Numbered from the stretch's first letter, positions 26,432 through 36,756 are shown. The stretch: DNA of 64,000 nucleotides from JAJPKK01 sp963802745 (GCA_963802745.1 CAWDKL010000040.1:15096-79095); one strand, 5' to 3'. Made by a program: numbers and translations. Notes: a model not told the origin generated them from the letters alone.

Positions 26432-27076
26432 TCAGCGCCGATCGACAGGAGGAACCATGTCCGCCAGCCGCCCAATGATGGCAATGAACCGATCGAGAGC
26501 CGCTTCGTCAACCGTCGCATCGAGAGCGCCGTGGATCAGCATGTGACGCGATGCGATCAAGGGCCACGCAATGTCGGCATCATCCGGTGCGAGATACCCC
26601 TCGTGGGCGAGAAGCTCGACAAGCCTGTCAGGTGTCTGAGGGCGGGCGAATTTGTCGGGCAGCAAGGCGCGTGCGATCGCTTCGAGCGCCGCCCACGCCA
26701 TGATCAAGGCCGGCACCACATGGCCGCCCCGTTTCAGTGCGGCGGCGCGTGCGACAGCCTGCTGGATCGAAGCGTGCGAGGAGACATCGATCGCTTGGGA
26801 CGAAGGCGGTACGCGGACGACCTGCAGCTCCCAATCCCGATGCTGATCGATCAGCTGCTGCAGCCGCGCAATTTTTTCAGCATTTTCGAGCGGTCGAACG
26901 ACCTCGATCGCGATCTTTTTGTGCGGACCGACGGCAATGGCATCCGGCCGATAGCCCCGCATGAATACCGGCAAGATTGCCGGCGACGGCTGCAGGAACA
27001 CATCGAACCCCTCGGCCTCGAACCGCGGCCGCATGGTTTCCAGCACGTACTTGGCGGTGGTTTCCGAGATACTCAC
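26432..27076 (-). CDS. predicted restriction-endonuclease-like / HEPN-like fusion protein
   Basis: This 214-residue soluble protein has two visible parts. Residues 1-100 resemble a PD-(D/E)xK nuclease core: YVLETMRPRFEAEGFDVF, then RPDAIAVGPHKKIAIEVVRP, with Asp and Glu at the expected spacing but no clear catalytic Lys. Residues 120-214 are helical and end with ASRHMLIHGALDATVDEAALDRFIAII, like the Rx4-6H motif of HEPN domains. Such fusions occur in prokaryotic conflict systems; assignment is by pattern only. The GTG start directly abuts the stop of the upstream peptidase gene (TAGGTG), so translation is probably coupled. Confidence 0.5.
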   Translation of the reverse strand: MSISETTAKYVLETMRPRFEAEGFDVFLQPSPAILPVFMRGYRPDAIAVGPHKKIAIEVVRPLENAEKIARLQQLIDQHRDWELQVVRVPPSSQAIDVSSHASIQQAVARAAALKRGGHVVPALIMAWAALEAIARALLPDKFARPQTPDRLVELLAHEGYLAPDDADIAWPLIASRHMLIHGALDATVDEAALDRFIAIIGRLADMVPPVDRR

Positions 27077-30000
27077 CTAACGTTCACCCAGCCGCAACGT
27101 ACCGCTCAGAATCGCCGTGTCGCGGGCAAATTCCACAGCCACAACTTGCCCTGGGCTCAAGTCCCTGAGCGCATTCGCCAAGGCGCGCAGATCCGAGGTC
27201 TTGACACCCCCCAGCGCCAGAAGCCGGTCGCCCGGCTTGATCCCGGCGGTCTCGGCGCCGGAACCCGGCTGCACGCTGCCGACGCGCACGCCTTCGCCCA
27301 GGTGGGTCATGTCGGGCACGATGCCGGTGGCGACCCGGCGGGTCGCGGGCGGCGGCGCCGAGCCCAGGAGACCCGGCTGCCGGGCCGCGCGGCGGGGCGG
27401 CCGCAACGGCGGCGCCGGAAAAATGCAGCGGCTCGGGTCGTGCCGCGAGATAATCGACGGCTTCCTTCAGGACAGCCGCGACCTTGCCCAAGCCGGCATC
27501 GTCGATCTTGTCGGGGGTGTCCGACGGCCGGTGGTAGTTGCCGCCGCTGGAGGCAAACAGCTGCACGGCCGGAACCCCGGCTTCGACGAACGCCGCGTGG
27601 TCGGATGCATTGACGTCCTGGGTGACCGTCTGCACCGGCACGCCCGTCACTGCGCCCGCACCCATGAAAATGAACGGCAGTTCGCGCGCGGATCCGGCGC
27701 CGAAGATCGTGACCTTGCCGTCGGCAAGATGCCCGACGGTGTCGAGGTTCAAGTCCGCGATGTGCCCCGACAGCGCATAGGGCGCACCGGGCGCTCCTGC
27801 CATGCGCACATAATGACGCGAGCCCAGGAGCCCCGCCTCCTCGCCGGCGAAGGCCGCGAAGATGATGCTGCGGTCGGGCTTGGCATCGGCCATGAGCCGC
27901 GCCAGTTCCAGCATCACGGCGACGCCGGAAGCGTTGTCGTCGGCGCCGGGGTGCAGTTGCCCCTTGGCGCCGGCGCGGGCATCCGGCCAGCCGAAGCCTA
28001 AGTGATCGTAGTGCGCCGACACGACCAGCGCCTGACCGGTCAATGCCGGATTGGTGCCGGGCAGCACGCCGATCACGTTCTTGGCCGGCACTTGCGCTCC
28101 GGCTTCGCCCGTCATGGTGAAGGACTGGAAATAGCGGTCGTCGCCTTGGGCGCCGGGTGTCAGCGGCGCGAGGCCGAGGCGCTGGAAGCGCTCTGCGATG
28201 TAGGTCGCGGCGGCATCAAGGCCGCGGCTGCCGGCACCGCGCCCTTCACGCGCGGGATCCGCCAGCCATTCGATGTCGGCGCGCATGCGCTTGGTGTCGA
28301 ACTGCGGCTTGAGCTCGGCCAGCGCCGGTCGGGGCGCCAGTTTGATCGGCTGCGCCTGCGGCGTCAGGTTGCGGCCAAGCGGGGTGTCGCCGACCGGCCA
28401 CTCGCCGGTCGCTTCATTGGTGGCCTCGTCGCCGGCAAACACCAGCCAGGAATATTTGCCGTAATGGGGCAGTTTGCGCGCCAGCGCATCGGCTGCAGCC
28501 ACGCTCGGCGCCGCGACATAGAAGATCACCGCATCGGGGTTATCGGGATGGCGCACGCCGGCGACCAGGCTGCGTCCCGCGGCTTCATACGACGCATTGG
28601 CGGTGCGCAGTCCGCCGGCGTCGAGCGACGCCCCATAGGCCTTGAGCCCTTGCGCCACGACGGGCGCGAATTTATTGCCCGCACCGAACACCCACACGGC
28701 GCGATCCGCCGGCAGGGCATCGATCTGGCTATCCAGCACCGTCTCGACACCCTGGCCCTCCTCCCTCCAGGCTTTCGCAAGACCCGCATAGAGGGGTGCG
28801 CTGTCGGCGCTCATCACGATCAGCGTCTTTTTGGCACCAAAAGCCTTCGACAGCGCGGGAGGTGTTTCGAACGGGCTAAGCCGGCGATAGACCGCGAACT
28901 GCGGATCGACCTCGACGCGCTGCGGGCGCCCCTTGAGGTCGAAACTCACGTCGACGCGCGCCCGGTCGGACGGCATCGCAACGGTTTTGGTCTCAACGCC
29001 CTGATCGGTCGCGATCACCACCGGAACATCCAGCGCAAACCGGCGCCCGGATTGCACCTGCGATAACGACAGGTCGATGCGGTTGCCGTCGCCCACCGCG
29101 CGATCGAGCCGCAGTTCCGGCGTTCCGGTATCCTTGACCCATTGATCGAAGAACTCCCGCAGGTCGCGTCCCGAAACCGCCTCGAAGCTCTTTTCGATAT
29201 CGTCGAAGGACGCCTCGCGAAACCGGTTGTCGCGGTAGAACGCCTGCAGCGCCGCGACGAACTGCGCGTCACCAAGCTTGTCGCGCAGCATGTTCCACAT
29301 CATCGCGGTCTTGCCGTAGCCGATCGCCTCGGTGACGGCATTATGGCGGCTCACGAACCGCGAGACGGGGAAGTCGTTCTCCGGCGTGACGAAATTCGTG
29401 ACCCGTTGCAGGATGGCGCGACGGTGCTCGGCCCCCTGCCCGCGCTGCTCGGCGAACAGTTGATCGGCGAGATAGGCGGTCAGACCCTCGCACCAGTTTC
29501 CGCCTGTCGAAGCGACGAAAACGCCGTTGCCCCACCAATTGTGCAACAGTTCGTGCGGATAGGAGGATGTCAGGATGAACGGAAACCGGATGATCTGCTC
29601 GCCCAACAGCGTAAAAGACGGCATGCCGTAGCCGGTTTCCCAAAAATTCTCCACAAGGGCGAATTTGGAATACGGGTAAGGGCCCAAAAGATTGCGATAC
29701 ATATCCAGATATTGCGCCGTGGCGTCGAGATAACGCTCCGCCAGCGCCGGATCGGGTTTGCGCAGGAACGCGTAGGCTTTCACCGAGCCGGCGTCCTTGG
29801 AATATTCCGTAAAGGGTGCGGCGATGAGATGCACCTCTTCGGTCGGCGTCGTCACCGACCACCGTTCCGAAAACCCTCCCCCGCTTGCGGTGGACGGCAG
29901 GGCGGGGGCCGCTGCGGACGTGCGTTCGCCTTGGCTGACCGATTTCCACCCTGCCGGCAGATCGACCGCAAGCGTGTAGGTAACGAGCGCATCCCCGGCC

Positions 30001-30521
30001 TGCGGCACCCAATGGGTCGAACCGGCGAGATACGCGCCGCGGGCTTCGATCAATCCGGGCGATTCGCGAAACGCACGGGCATATTCGCTACCCGTTGCCC
30101 CGACCGTATAGTTGACGACACCCTCATAATCGAGTTCGCCGGTCAGTTCCTGGCCGGGCGTAGCGCCCTCGACACGATAGACGTTGACCGGCACGCCGGC
30201 CGCCGCATCGCGATCGTCGCGGTCGATGCCGGCGCCGGATTCCGACACACGCGACCGGGTCGGGACCAGCGTCAGCCCGGGCGTTGCGTTGACCTTAAGA
30301 TCGGCGTTCAACGACAGCGTGAGCGGCGCGGTCACCAGCCCGCCGGGAATGCGGATACGATCGCGCACCTTGAGGCGGTGGCTTGCCGGGTCGAGTGTCA
30401 CGGCAAGATCGTGATGGATCACCGGGTTCGCCGGCCGCTCCGCCGGCGCGGCGGGAGCCACGATCGCGCAAAAGGCGGCCGCAACGGAAACGCGCATCAT
30501 CGTCGCAAGGATTTTTCGCAT
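27077..30521 (-). pseudogene. large exported M1-M28-PDZ peptidase, frameshifted near the C-terminus
   Basis: The protein is about 1147 residues with a signal peptide (MMRVSVAAAFCAIVAPAAPA). Residues ~35-560 are a gluzincin of the M1 type with HELLHNWWGN near residue 320 and the third ligand in NWCEGLTAYLADQ. Residues ~760-1030 are an M28 aminopeptidase with SAHYDHLGFG near 834, GADDNASGVAVMLELA and FAGEEAGLLGSRHY. A PDZ domain (VGSVQPGSGAETAGIKPGDRL) closes it but lies in another frame after about 27395, in a GC-rich run; one indel explains this. It follows a TolB-like gene by 41 bases, so the two form an operon for periplasmic peptide breakdown. The ATG at 30521 was preferred over 30539. Confidence 0.8.
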
Positions 30522-30562
30522 GGCATCACGTCCGCTCATGAGGGGCGTTCGATCGCATCGCG

Positions 30563-31709
30563 TCAGTGCTTGGGGCCGATGTTCAGCGAGGAGATATCCA
30601 TTACGTAGGTGTAAAGCCCGGCCATGAATCCCGGCCCTTCGGATCGGGCAAACAGCATCTTGGTGCCGTCCGGCGAGATCGATGGAAAGCCGTCGAAGCT
30701 GTCGTTGAACGTCAGCCGGACCGGTTCGCCGCCTTCCAGATCGCCGAGAAAAATCTCCCAGTTCATCGGATTGTCGAGCAGCGGACGCACGAACACATAG
30801 TGCCGGCCATCCGGCGCCGGATAGGGTGCCCAGTTCATCCAGTCGTCGTGGGTGCGCTGGATGCGCTCGCCGGTCTCGGTATCGATGGTAAAGATCGTCA
30901 TCGGGGTCGGGCGAATCTTGCCATAGGTGGCGCGGCTCCAGGCGCGGGTGGTGATGGTTTTGGAATCGGGCAGGAAGAACGGCGCGCCCTCCTGCCAGTC
31001 GGGCGTATCGGTGAGCTTCTTCTCGCCGGTGCCGTCGGCGTTCATCACGTAGAGGTCGAGCGCGCCGTCGATTTGCCGGGTGAACGCGATCTTCTTCCCG
31101 TCGGGCGAGATCGACACCTCGGCTTCGTAGCTGGCGTTACTGGTCAGGCGCTGGCGATTTCCCCCATCCACATCCGCAATGTAGAGCTCGGTACCCTGCG
31201 GGTAGTTGCGCTCATCCGACACGTTTCCGAGCGGAAAATCCATGTGGTCGCGGGTTGACGTGAAAATCACGTGCTTGCCGTCGGGAAAGAAATACGAGCA
31301 GAGGTCCTGGCCGCGATCGTTGACGCGCCATTTGGTCTTGCCGTCGTCGGAAAAGATCCAGGTCAGCGCGCCGGTGCGCCGCTGCGGCGGGTGCATGCGC
31401 GTCCGGGTCCTGCGTCTGTGCGATGACGTGATAGTTGTCGGGCGCGTAATAAGCCTCGGCCGATGACGGGACATTGGGAATGCGCCAGGTCGGCAATTCC
31501 TGCGGCGACGCCTTGGTCGGCTTGACCAGCGAATAGTCCGTGTGCCCGCCAAGCACGCGCAGTTCATGTGGGCTTGCATCCGCCGGTTGCGTCGGCAGGC
31601 CGGTGTCCGGCGCGGCGGGTTGCGCTAACGCGGCCACCGTGGCGGCGAACGGGATAACGAGTGATAGGAAAATCGGCAGCGGGGATTGCGATCTCGCCAT
31701 GGGCTTCAT
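30563..31709 (-). pseudogene. exported TolB-like beta-propeller (PD40) protein, frameshifted
   Basis: From ATG 31709 a signal peptide (LPIFLSLVIPFAATVAALAQ) leads to SPHELRVLGGHTDYSLV and SAEAYYAPDNYHVIAQTQ. After about 31395 the frame changes and the rest reads GALTWIFSDDGKTKWRVND, FPDGKHVIFTSTRD, VSISPDGKKIAFTRQIDGALDLYVMNADG and FPSISPDGTKMLFA. Those repeated SPDG/PDGK blades are PD40/TolB-type propeller repeats. The restored length is about 381 residues. It lies just upstream of the M1-M28 peptidase on the same strand and may be its periplasmic partner; its ligand is unknown. Confidence 0.75.
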
Positions 31710-31907
31710 GTCCGGTTGCCCCGTCTGGGGATAGGCTTCGTTCACGTTGCAAGCTACGGATATGTGGTTTTCCTGTCGCAAAGCCAAGCTTTCGCCCAGG
31801 TGTGTCTGGACCGGATTATGTCCACCGAAATCGGCTCGCGCCACGCCTCCCGCAGATCGGCGGTCCGCCGGCAACGGGCGTTACGGCCTCTTCAAGTCGC
31901 ACGGCCG

Positions 31908-32621
31908 TCAACCCGGCGTTACCGCTCCCAACGCTTGCTGATTGGCATGCAGGGATGCGGAGCGATCCTTACGCATCATATCGTAGCCGAAATAGATCAA
32001 CGAAAGTCCGATAAATTCCGTGATATACAACATCTCTACGTAGCCGAAACGCGTAAACGTCCCGCCGACGCCGGGAAGCAGCGCCCCAATGGCAATCAAA
32101 ATATTGCCGAGAAAACGCGACTTTCCCCGCTCCGCGCCGAAATATTTTATGGCGGAGTAAATGGCACCGCCGCACAGAAACACGAAGGCGTAAAGATTGA
32201 GCAAGGGAGAAAAAGCCCTAACCCATTGCCAGGCAAATACGCGCCCCGTGAGGCGGTGGTCGAAACCTTCGGGAATTGCGATCGGCGCGGCCAGCACGCA
32301 AATCGCCGCAACGATGATGACCGTCGAGCACACGATGGCCGAGATATCGGCGAAGCGCTTGTTCATCAGCAAGTAAATGCTGCCCTGGGCCAGCGGATAT
32401 CCGCCGAGCAGCGCGCCGACGATATACCAAATTTTGGTATTTAGCGGGCTCCAGCCGAAAATTGCATTGATGCTTTCCGTGAGTGTGCCCATGCCGAACG
32501 TGAGGACGCCGAGCGTCCACCACAACAAGTATGGCGACCGCTTGGCCATATAATGCGGTACGATGCGGCTCAAGAAGAAAGCCGAAAGCAACGTCGTCAG
32601 AACCGGTATATAGCTGACCAT
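31908..32621 (-). CDS. seven-helix integral membrane protein of unknown function
   Basis: The ATG at 32621 gives 237 residues with about seven hydrophobic helices: VLTTLLSAFFLSRIV, YLLWWTLGVLTFGMGTL, IWYIVGALLGGYPLAQGSIYLL, ISAIVCSTVIIVAAICVL, LLNLYAFVFLCGGAIYSA, GNILIAIGALLPGVGGTF and YITEFIGLSLIYFGYDMM. The C-terminal tail (RKDRSASLHANQQ) is basic and probably cytosolic. I do not recognise the family. The gene is isolated. Codons upstream to 32753 are open but lack membrane character, and that region is predicted to fold as RNA instead. Confidence 0.7.
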   Translation of the reverse strand: MVSYIPVLTTLLSAFFLSRIVPHYMAKRSPYLLWWTLGVLTFGMGTLTESINAIFGWSPLNTKIWYIVGALLGGYPLAQGSIYLLMNKRFADISAIVCSTVIIVAAICVLAAPIAIPEGFDHRLTGRVFAWQWVRAFSPLLNLYAFVFLCGGAIYSAIKYFGAERGKSRFLGNILIAIGALLPGVGGTFTRFGYVEMLYITEFIGLSLIYFGYDMMRKDRSASLHANQQALGAVTPG

Positions 32622-32790
32622 GTCGGAGCCTGAGTAGCTTGCGGCCTCACCGTGCGAAGCGCGCCGATTGCGGTGTCTTGTACCCAAACCCCCATCCGGA
32701 GAGGCCGACGCAGCCTCCACGGATTGACGTTGGGGGTGGTTTCTCACCCTCACGTTTCACGGGCACGCCGTGAAACCCACAAGCCTTTTT
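32622..32790 (-). other. hairpin-rich leader upstream of the seven-helix protein
   Basis: Within the 355-base gap before the membrane protein gene, the minus strand can form a series of stems: GTTTCACGG/CCGTGAAAC (32776-32754), GGGTG/CACCC with an AGAAAC loop just after it, and GGAGGC/GCCTCTCC around 32720-32690. No T-run follows any of them. This could be a structured 5' leader or a dispersed palindrome cluster. It matches no riboswitch I know. Bases 32791-32976 hold nothing I can identify. Confidence 0.3.
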
Positions 32791-32976
32791 TACACCCGCA
32801 TGTCTCCACGATCAATGCAGAGCCGGCGCGTTTATCGTCGCACCTCACCGTTGAATAGCACCGCTGCCGGATCGAAGCCGAGCCACTTCAAACCGCCGAT
32901 GAGGCCACCCCCGGACCGGATGGCCGGAGATGGAGCGCCGGACCGGCGGCGCGCGCCGCTGTTTGGACCGTGATGG

Positions 32977-33960
32977 TTAATTCAGCCGCGCCAAATTCGC
33001 CCGCGCGCATTCTTCCGCTACCTTGACATAGCGCTGCACCGCGTCGTTGCCGACCACGTAGGGATTCGGATCACCCGGCTTGCGGACCGCCACGGCCGGC
33101 AGTTTGGTATGCGAGCCGTCGAACACGGTGTGATTGGAGAGCAGAATATCGGCGCCGGACTTGGCGACGATATCGTGATAGCGCACCGCCGAATTGATAT
33201 AGACTTGAAAATTCGCCGGCGTCAGTTCGAAATTGAACGCCGTGCCGCCCCAGGTGGCGACGAGATGCGGCTGACCGCGATCCTTGACCGGGATCAGCAT
33301 GGAGATCGTTCCCGGCGTGTGGCCGGGCGTCAGATACATGGTCAGCGTGGTGTCGCCGAGCGTCAGTTGCTGTCCGTCCGCCGCCACCACGTCGCGCTTG
33401 GGCTTGATGGCCGCGGGCAGGCGCGTGCTGGCTTCGGCAAAATCCCAGTCGGCTGCGGACATCACGATCTTCGTGCCGTATTTGTCCTGCAGATATTTGG
33501 CGCCGCCGATATGGTCGATATGGGCGTGGCTCACGATGGCGTATTTGATGTTGGCCGGATCGAAGCCGAGCGTCTTCAGGCCATTGACGATCTCATCCTC
33601 CACCGAATGGGCCCAGATGGTATCGATGACAATGATGCCCGCGGAGGTGACGACCGCCCAGGCGGAAAATTCCTTTTCACCGATGTAGTACAGATTGTCG
33701 AATACCTTGACGGGATCGTAGTGCCAGGTCGAGCGCTCTGGAACCGGCCGTGGCCCGCCCGCCGCCTGCGGCGGTCCCGGCGGCGGCCGGCAAATCGCGT
33801 CGAAGAGCGCGACGTGGTCATTTCCTGCCGCGGCCTTGGCGGCGACAAGGTGGGAGTTCGCGCTCCCACCGGCCTGCTGAGCAAGCGCGGGCGCGGCCAT
33901 GACGGTGGCCGCCAAAGCGACCGCCATCAAGGTCATCGGGCGTGAGATCGTGGATGTCAC
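32977..33960 (-). CDS. exported metallo-beta-lactamase-fold hydrolase, subclass B3-like
   Basis: The product is 327 residues with a signal peptide (MTLMAVALAATVMAAPALAQ). The zinc ligands are HAHIDHIGG (HxHxDH), LTPGHTPGTI and LLSNHT, the order found in subclass B3 enzymes, and AWAVVTSAGIIVIDT is the matching N-terminal strand. B3-like proteins hydrolyse beta-lactams in some species and act on other esters or lactones in many environmental ones, so resistance is not claimed. A GTG at 33960 is chosen because GGAGGAGAACGAA stands directly before it. The gene is transcribed alone, downstream of psd. Confidence 0.85.
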   Translation of the reverse strand: MTSTISRPMTLMAVALAATVMAAPALAQQAGGSANSHLVAAKAAAGNDHVALFDAICRPPPGPPQAAGGPRPVPERSTWHYDPVKVFDNLYYIGEKEFSAWAVVTSAGIIVIDTIWAHSVEDEIVNGLKTLGFDPANIKYAIVSHAHIDHIGGAKYLQDKYGTKIVMSAADWDFAEASTRLPAAIKPKRDVVAADGQQLTLGDTTLTMYLTPGHTPGTISMLIPVKDRGQPHLVATWGGTAFNFELTPANFQVYINSAVRYHDIVAKSGADILLSNHTVFDGSHTKLPAVAVRKPGDPNPYVVGNDAVQRYVKVAEECARANLARLN

Positions 33961-34046
33961 TTCGTTCTCCTCCGTTGCACCGGCTTCGTTAGGCCGGACC
34001 TTGATTTTTTTACCGGCAGATGATCCTCAAGGCGCTCGCCGAAAGT

Positions 34047-34748
34047 CTACCCGACCCGGAAACTGCGTTCCGGGTCGTCGTCGCGCAGGTCGGCGATGAT
34101 GGTCTCGCCCGCAATCGCGGTCTGGCCCTCGGAGGCCAGCGGACGGATGCGATCGGGGAGATAAATATCGAGGCGCGAGCCGAACCGGATCATCCCGATA
34201 CGCTGGCCGGCGCCGACATTGGCGCCCTGCTTCACGAACGGCACGATGCGGCGCGCCACGAGACCGGCGATCTGCACCACGCCGATCTTGGTGCCGTCGC
34301 GGGTGGTGATCACCAGGCAATTGCGCTCATTGTCCTCGCTCGCCTTGTCGAGATCGGCATTGAGGAATACTCCCGGCCGGTAAGCCATGCGCTCGACGCG
34401 CCCCGAAACCGGGCTGCGGTTTACGTGACAGTCGAACACGCTCATGAAGATCGAGATGCGCGGCAGCGCCCGCTCGCCGAGCGCCAGCTCCGGCGGCGGC
34501 ACCGCATTGACGACCCGCAGCACCCGGCCGTCGGCGGGCGCGATCACCAGCCCGTCGCGCAGCGGCGTCACCCGCTTCGGGTCGCGGAAGAAATAGACGC
34601 ACCATAGGGTTGCCAGCACCGCGAGCCAGCCGAGCGGCGACCAAATCCACATCAGGATCAGGCTCGCCAGGCCAAGCCCCGCGATGAACGGATAGCCCTC
34701 GGAATTCACCGGGACGATCTGCGAACGAATGGAAGCCAGAATGGACAT
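34047..34748 (-). CDS. psd: phosphatidylserine decarboxylase (short PSD-A type)
   Basis: This 233-residue proenzyme makes phosphatidylethanolamine from phosphatidylserine. It has an N-terminal membrane segment (GLGLASLILMWIWSPLGWLAVLATLW) followed by YFFRDPKRVTP, IAPADGRVLRV, FMSVFDCHVNRSPVSG and the self-cleavage site RFGSRLDIYLP, where the Ser of Gly-Ser becomes the pyruvoyl group. The start at ATG 34748 (MSILASIRSQIVPV) gives the normal length of the family. It sits 55 bases after an Atm1-type exporter gene on the same strand. pssA, often next to psd in this group, is not present here. Confidence 0.93.
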   Translation of the reverse strand: MSILASIRSQIVPVNSEGYPFIAGLGLASLILMWIWSPLGWLAVLATLWCVYFFRDPKRVTPLRDGLVIAPADGRVLRVVNAVPPPELALGERALPRISIFMSVFDCHVNRSPVSGRVERMAYRPGVFLNADLDKASEDNERNCLVITTRDGTKIGVVQIAGLVARRIVPFVKQGANVGAGQRIGMIRFGSRLDIYLPDRIRPLASEGQTAIAGETIIADLRDDDPERSFRVG

Positions 34749-34803
34749 GATCGTACCACGGTGGTTACCGATGAAACGCAAAACCCGAACCTCGTCGCCC
34801 GGA

Positions 34804-36756
34804 TCACTCGGCGGCGTCAACGATCGCCGGCTGCGCCGCGCCGAGCTTGCCGGCATCGGGCGGCAGGAGAGCCGCAACGTCTGCATCCTCCCCCACCAAG
34901 GCCAGCTTCTCGCGTGCGGCTTCCGCCTCGCGCTGGCGGTTCCACATGCTGGCATATAGGCCGCGCGCGGCCAGCAACTGCGCATGGGTGCCACGCTCGG
35001 CGATCACGCCCTTGTCGAGCACGATAATCTCGTCGGCCGCCACGATGGTGGAAAGCCGGTGCGCGATGACCAGAGTGGTCCGGTTGCGCGACACCTGGTC
35101 GAGGGCATCCTGGATGTCGCGCTCGGTGTGGCTGTCGAGCGCCGACGTGGCTTCGTCGAGCACCAGGATCGGCGGCGCCTTGAGAATGGTGCGCGCGATG
35201 GCGACGCGCTGCTTCTCGCCGCCTGAGAGCTTGAGCCCGCGCTCGCCGACCTCGGTATCGTAACCCTTCGGGGTCGAGCGGATGAACGCGTCGATCTGGG
35301 CATGCGCGGCCGCGGCCTCGACCTCGGCATCGGTCGCATTCCAGCGGCCGTAGCGGATATTGTAGCGCACCGTGTCGTTGAACAGCACGGTGTCCTGCGG
35401 CACCATGCCGAGCGCGTCGCGCAGCGAGGTTTGCTGCACCTCGCGGATATCCTGGCCGTCGATGGTGATGCGGCCGCTGCCGACATCGTAGAACCGGAAC
35501 AAGAGCCGCGAGATGGTGGATTTTCCCGCGCCTGACGGGCCGACGATCGCAACCGTCCGCCCGGCCGGAACCGTGAAGCTCACGCCTTTGAGAATCTGCC
35601 GTCCGGCCTCGTAGGCGAACCCCACATTCTCGAACTGGATCGTCCCCTTCGTGACCCGCAACGGCTTGACGCCCGGCGCGTCCTTGATCTCGGGATCACG
35701 GCCGAGCAGCGTGAACATCGCCTCGATGTCGATCACCGCCTGCTTGATCTCGCGATAAACCATGCCCATGAAGTTCAGCGGCTGGTAAAGCTGGATCATC
35801 ATGGCGTTGATCATGACGAAGGAGCCGATGGTCTGGGTGCCGTGCCGGATGCCCTGGACGCACAACGCCATGGTGATCGTCAGACCCAAGGTAAAAATCG
35901 CCGCCTGTCCGGCATTGAGCACCGCGAGCGACACGTAGGCGTCAACGCTTGCCGCCTCATAGCGCGCCATCGAGCGATCGTAACGCGCGGTCTCGCGCGC
36001 CTCGGCGCTGAAATATTTGACGGTTTCGTAGTTGAGCAGTGAATCGATCGCCTTGGTGTTGGCGTCGGTGTCGCTCTCGTTCATCTTGCGGCGGATGCCG
36101 ATCCGCCATTCCGTTGCAATATAAGTATACCACATATAGAACGCGACCGTGATCAGGATCACCACCACATAGCGCCAATCGAACTGATAGAGCAGCACCG
36201 CGGCAATCATCGCGACCTCCACGATGGTCGGGACCAGCTGCAGGATCACCATGCGCACGATCGTCTCGATGGCGTTGCGGCCGCGCTCGAGCACCCGGGT
36301 CAGGCCGCCGGTCTTGCGTTCGAGATGAAAGCGCAGGGACAGTTCGTGCATGTGCTTGAAGGTGAGGATCGCGAGCCTGCGGACCGCATGCATCGACACC
36401 TTGGCGAACAACCCGTCGCGGACCTGAGTAAAACCCGCCATCAGGATGCGGGTCGCCCCATAAGCTGCCGTCATCAGCAGCGGCGCCCCGAGCGCCCAGG
36501 CGATCCACGAATGGCCGGTCGCATCCGGTTCGTGGGCGAGCGCATCGGTCGCGAACTTGAAGGTAAACGGCACTGCCATGGTGGCGACCTTGGCCAGCAG
36601 CAGCAGGACCAGGGACCACATCACGTTGCGCTTGAGGTCGGGCCGGTCCGACGGCCAAATATAGGGCCACAGATGCAAGATCGTGCGCGAGAGATCCGCA
36701 CGGCCGGCGGTAAACTCGCGTTTCATCGTATGGGGAGATCGCAAATGCTCGCTCAT
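34804..36756 (-). CDS. Atm1/HMT1-type ABC exporter, permease fused to ATPase
   Basis: This 650-residue half-transporter works as a homodimer in the inner membrane. It has six helices in residues ~40-330, with the family motif LLNYETVKYFSAEARE, and an ATPase domain with Walker A GPSGAGKSTI, signature LSGGEKQRVAIART and Walker B ILVLDEATSALD. Bacterial Atm1 proteins export glutathione-complexed metals or sulfur species and are the source of the mitochondrial ABCB7/Atm1 exporter used in Fe-S biology. The ATG at 36756 was chosen; MKREF at 36726 is an alternative. The ferredoxin gene lies about 500 bases upstream on the same strand. Confidence 0.88.
   Translation of the reverse strand: MSEHLRSPHTMKREFTAGRADLSRTILHLWPYIWPSDRPDLKRNVMWSLVLLLLAKVATMAVPFTFKFATDALAHEPDATGHSWIAWALGAPLLMTAAYGATRILMAGFTQVRDGLFAKVSMHAVRRLAILTFKHMHELSLRFHLERKTGGLTRVLERGRNAIETIVRMVILQLVPTIVEVAMIAAVLLYQFDWRYVVVILITVAFYMWYTYIATEWRIGIRRKMNESDTDANTKAIDSLLNYETVKYFSAEARETARYDRSMARYEAASVDAYVSLAVLNAGQAAIFTLGLTITMALCVQGIRHGTQTIGSFVMINAMMIQLYQPLNFMGMVYREIKQAVIDIEAMFTLLGRDPEIKDAPGVKPLRVTKGTIQFENVGFAYEAGRQILKGVSFTVPAGRTVAIVGPSGAGKSTISRLLFRFYDVGSGRITIDGQDIREVQQTSLRDALGMVPQDTVLFNDTVRYNIRYGRWNATDAEVEAAAAHAQIDAFIRSTPKGYDTEVGERGLKLSGGEKQRVAIARTILKAPPILVLDEATSALDSHTERDIQDALDQVSRNRTTLVIAHRLSTIVAADEIIVLDKGVIAERGTHAQLLAARGLYASMWNRQREAEAAREKLALVGEDADVAALLPPDAGKLGAAQPAIVDAAE

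Noticed and set aside
25331..27613. A 760-codon plus-strand open frame
   Set aside because: It spans the antisense of three unrelated genes and an intergenic gap. No domain is visible and each minus-strand gene is well supported.
32754..32776. Hairpin with a downstream T-run as a plus-strand terminator
   Set aside because: No plus-strand gene precedes it, and the T-run is about ten bases beyond the stem.
32977..33960. Calling the metallo-hydrolase a beta-lactam resistance gene
   Set aside because: The zinc motif is B3-like, but many environmental relatives do not hydrolyse beta-lactams, and nothing nearby supports resistance.
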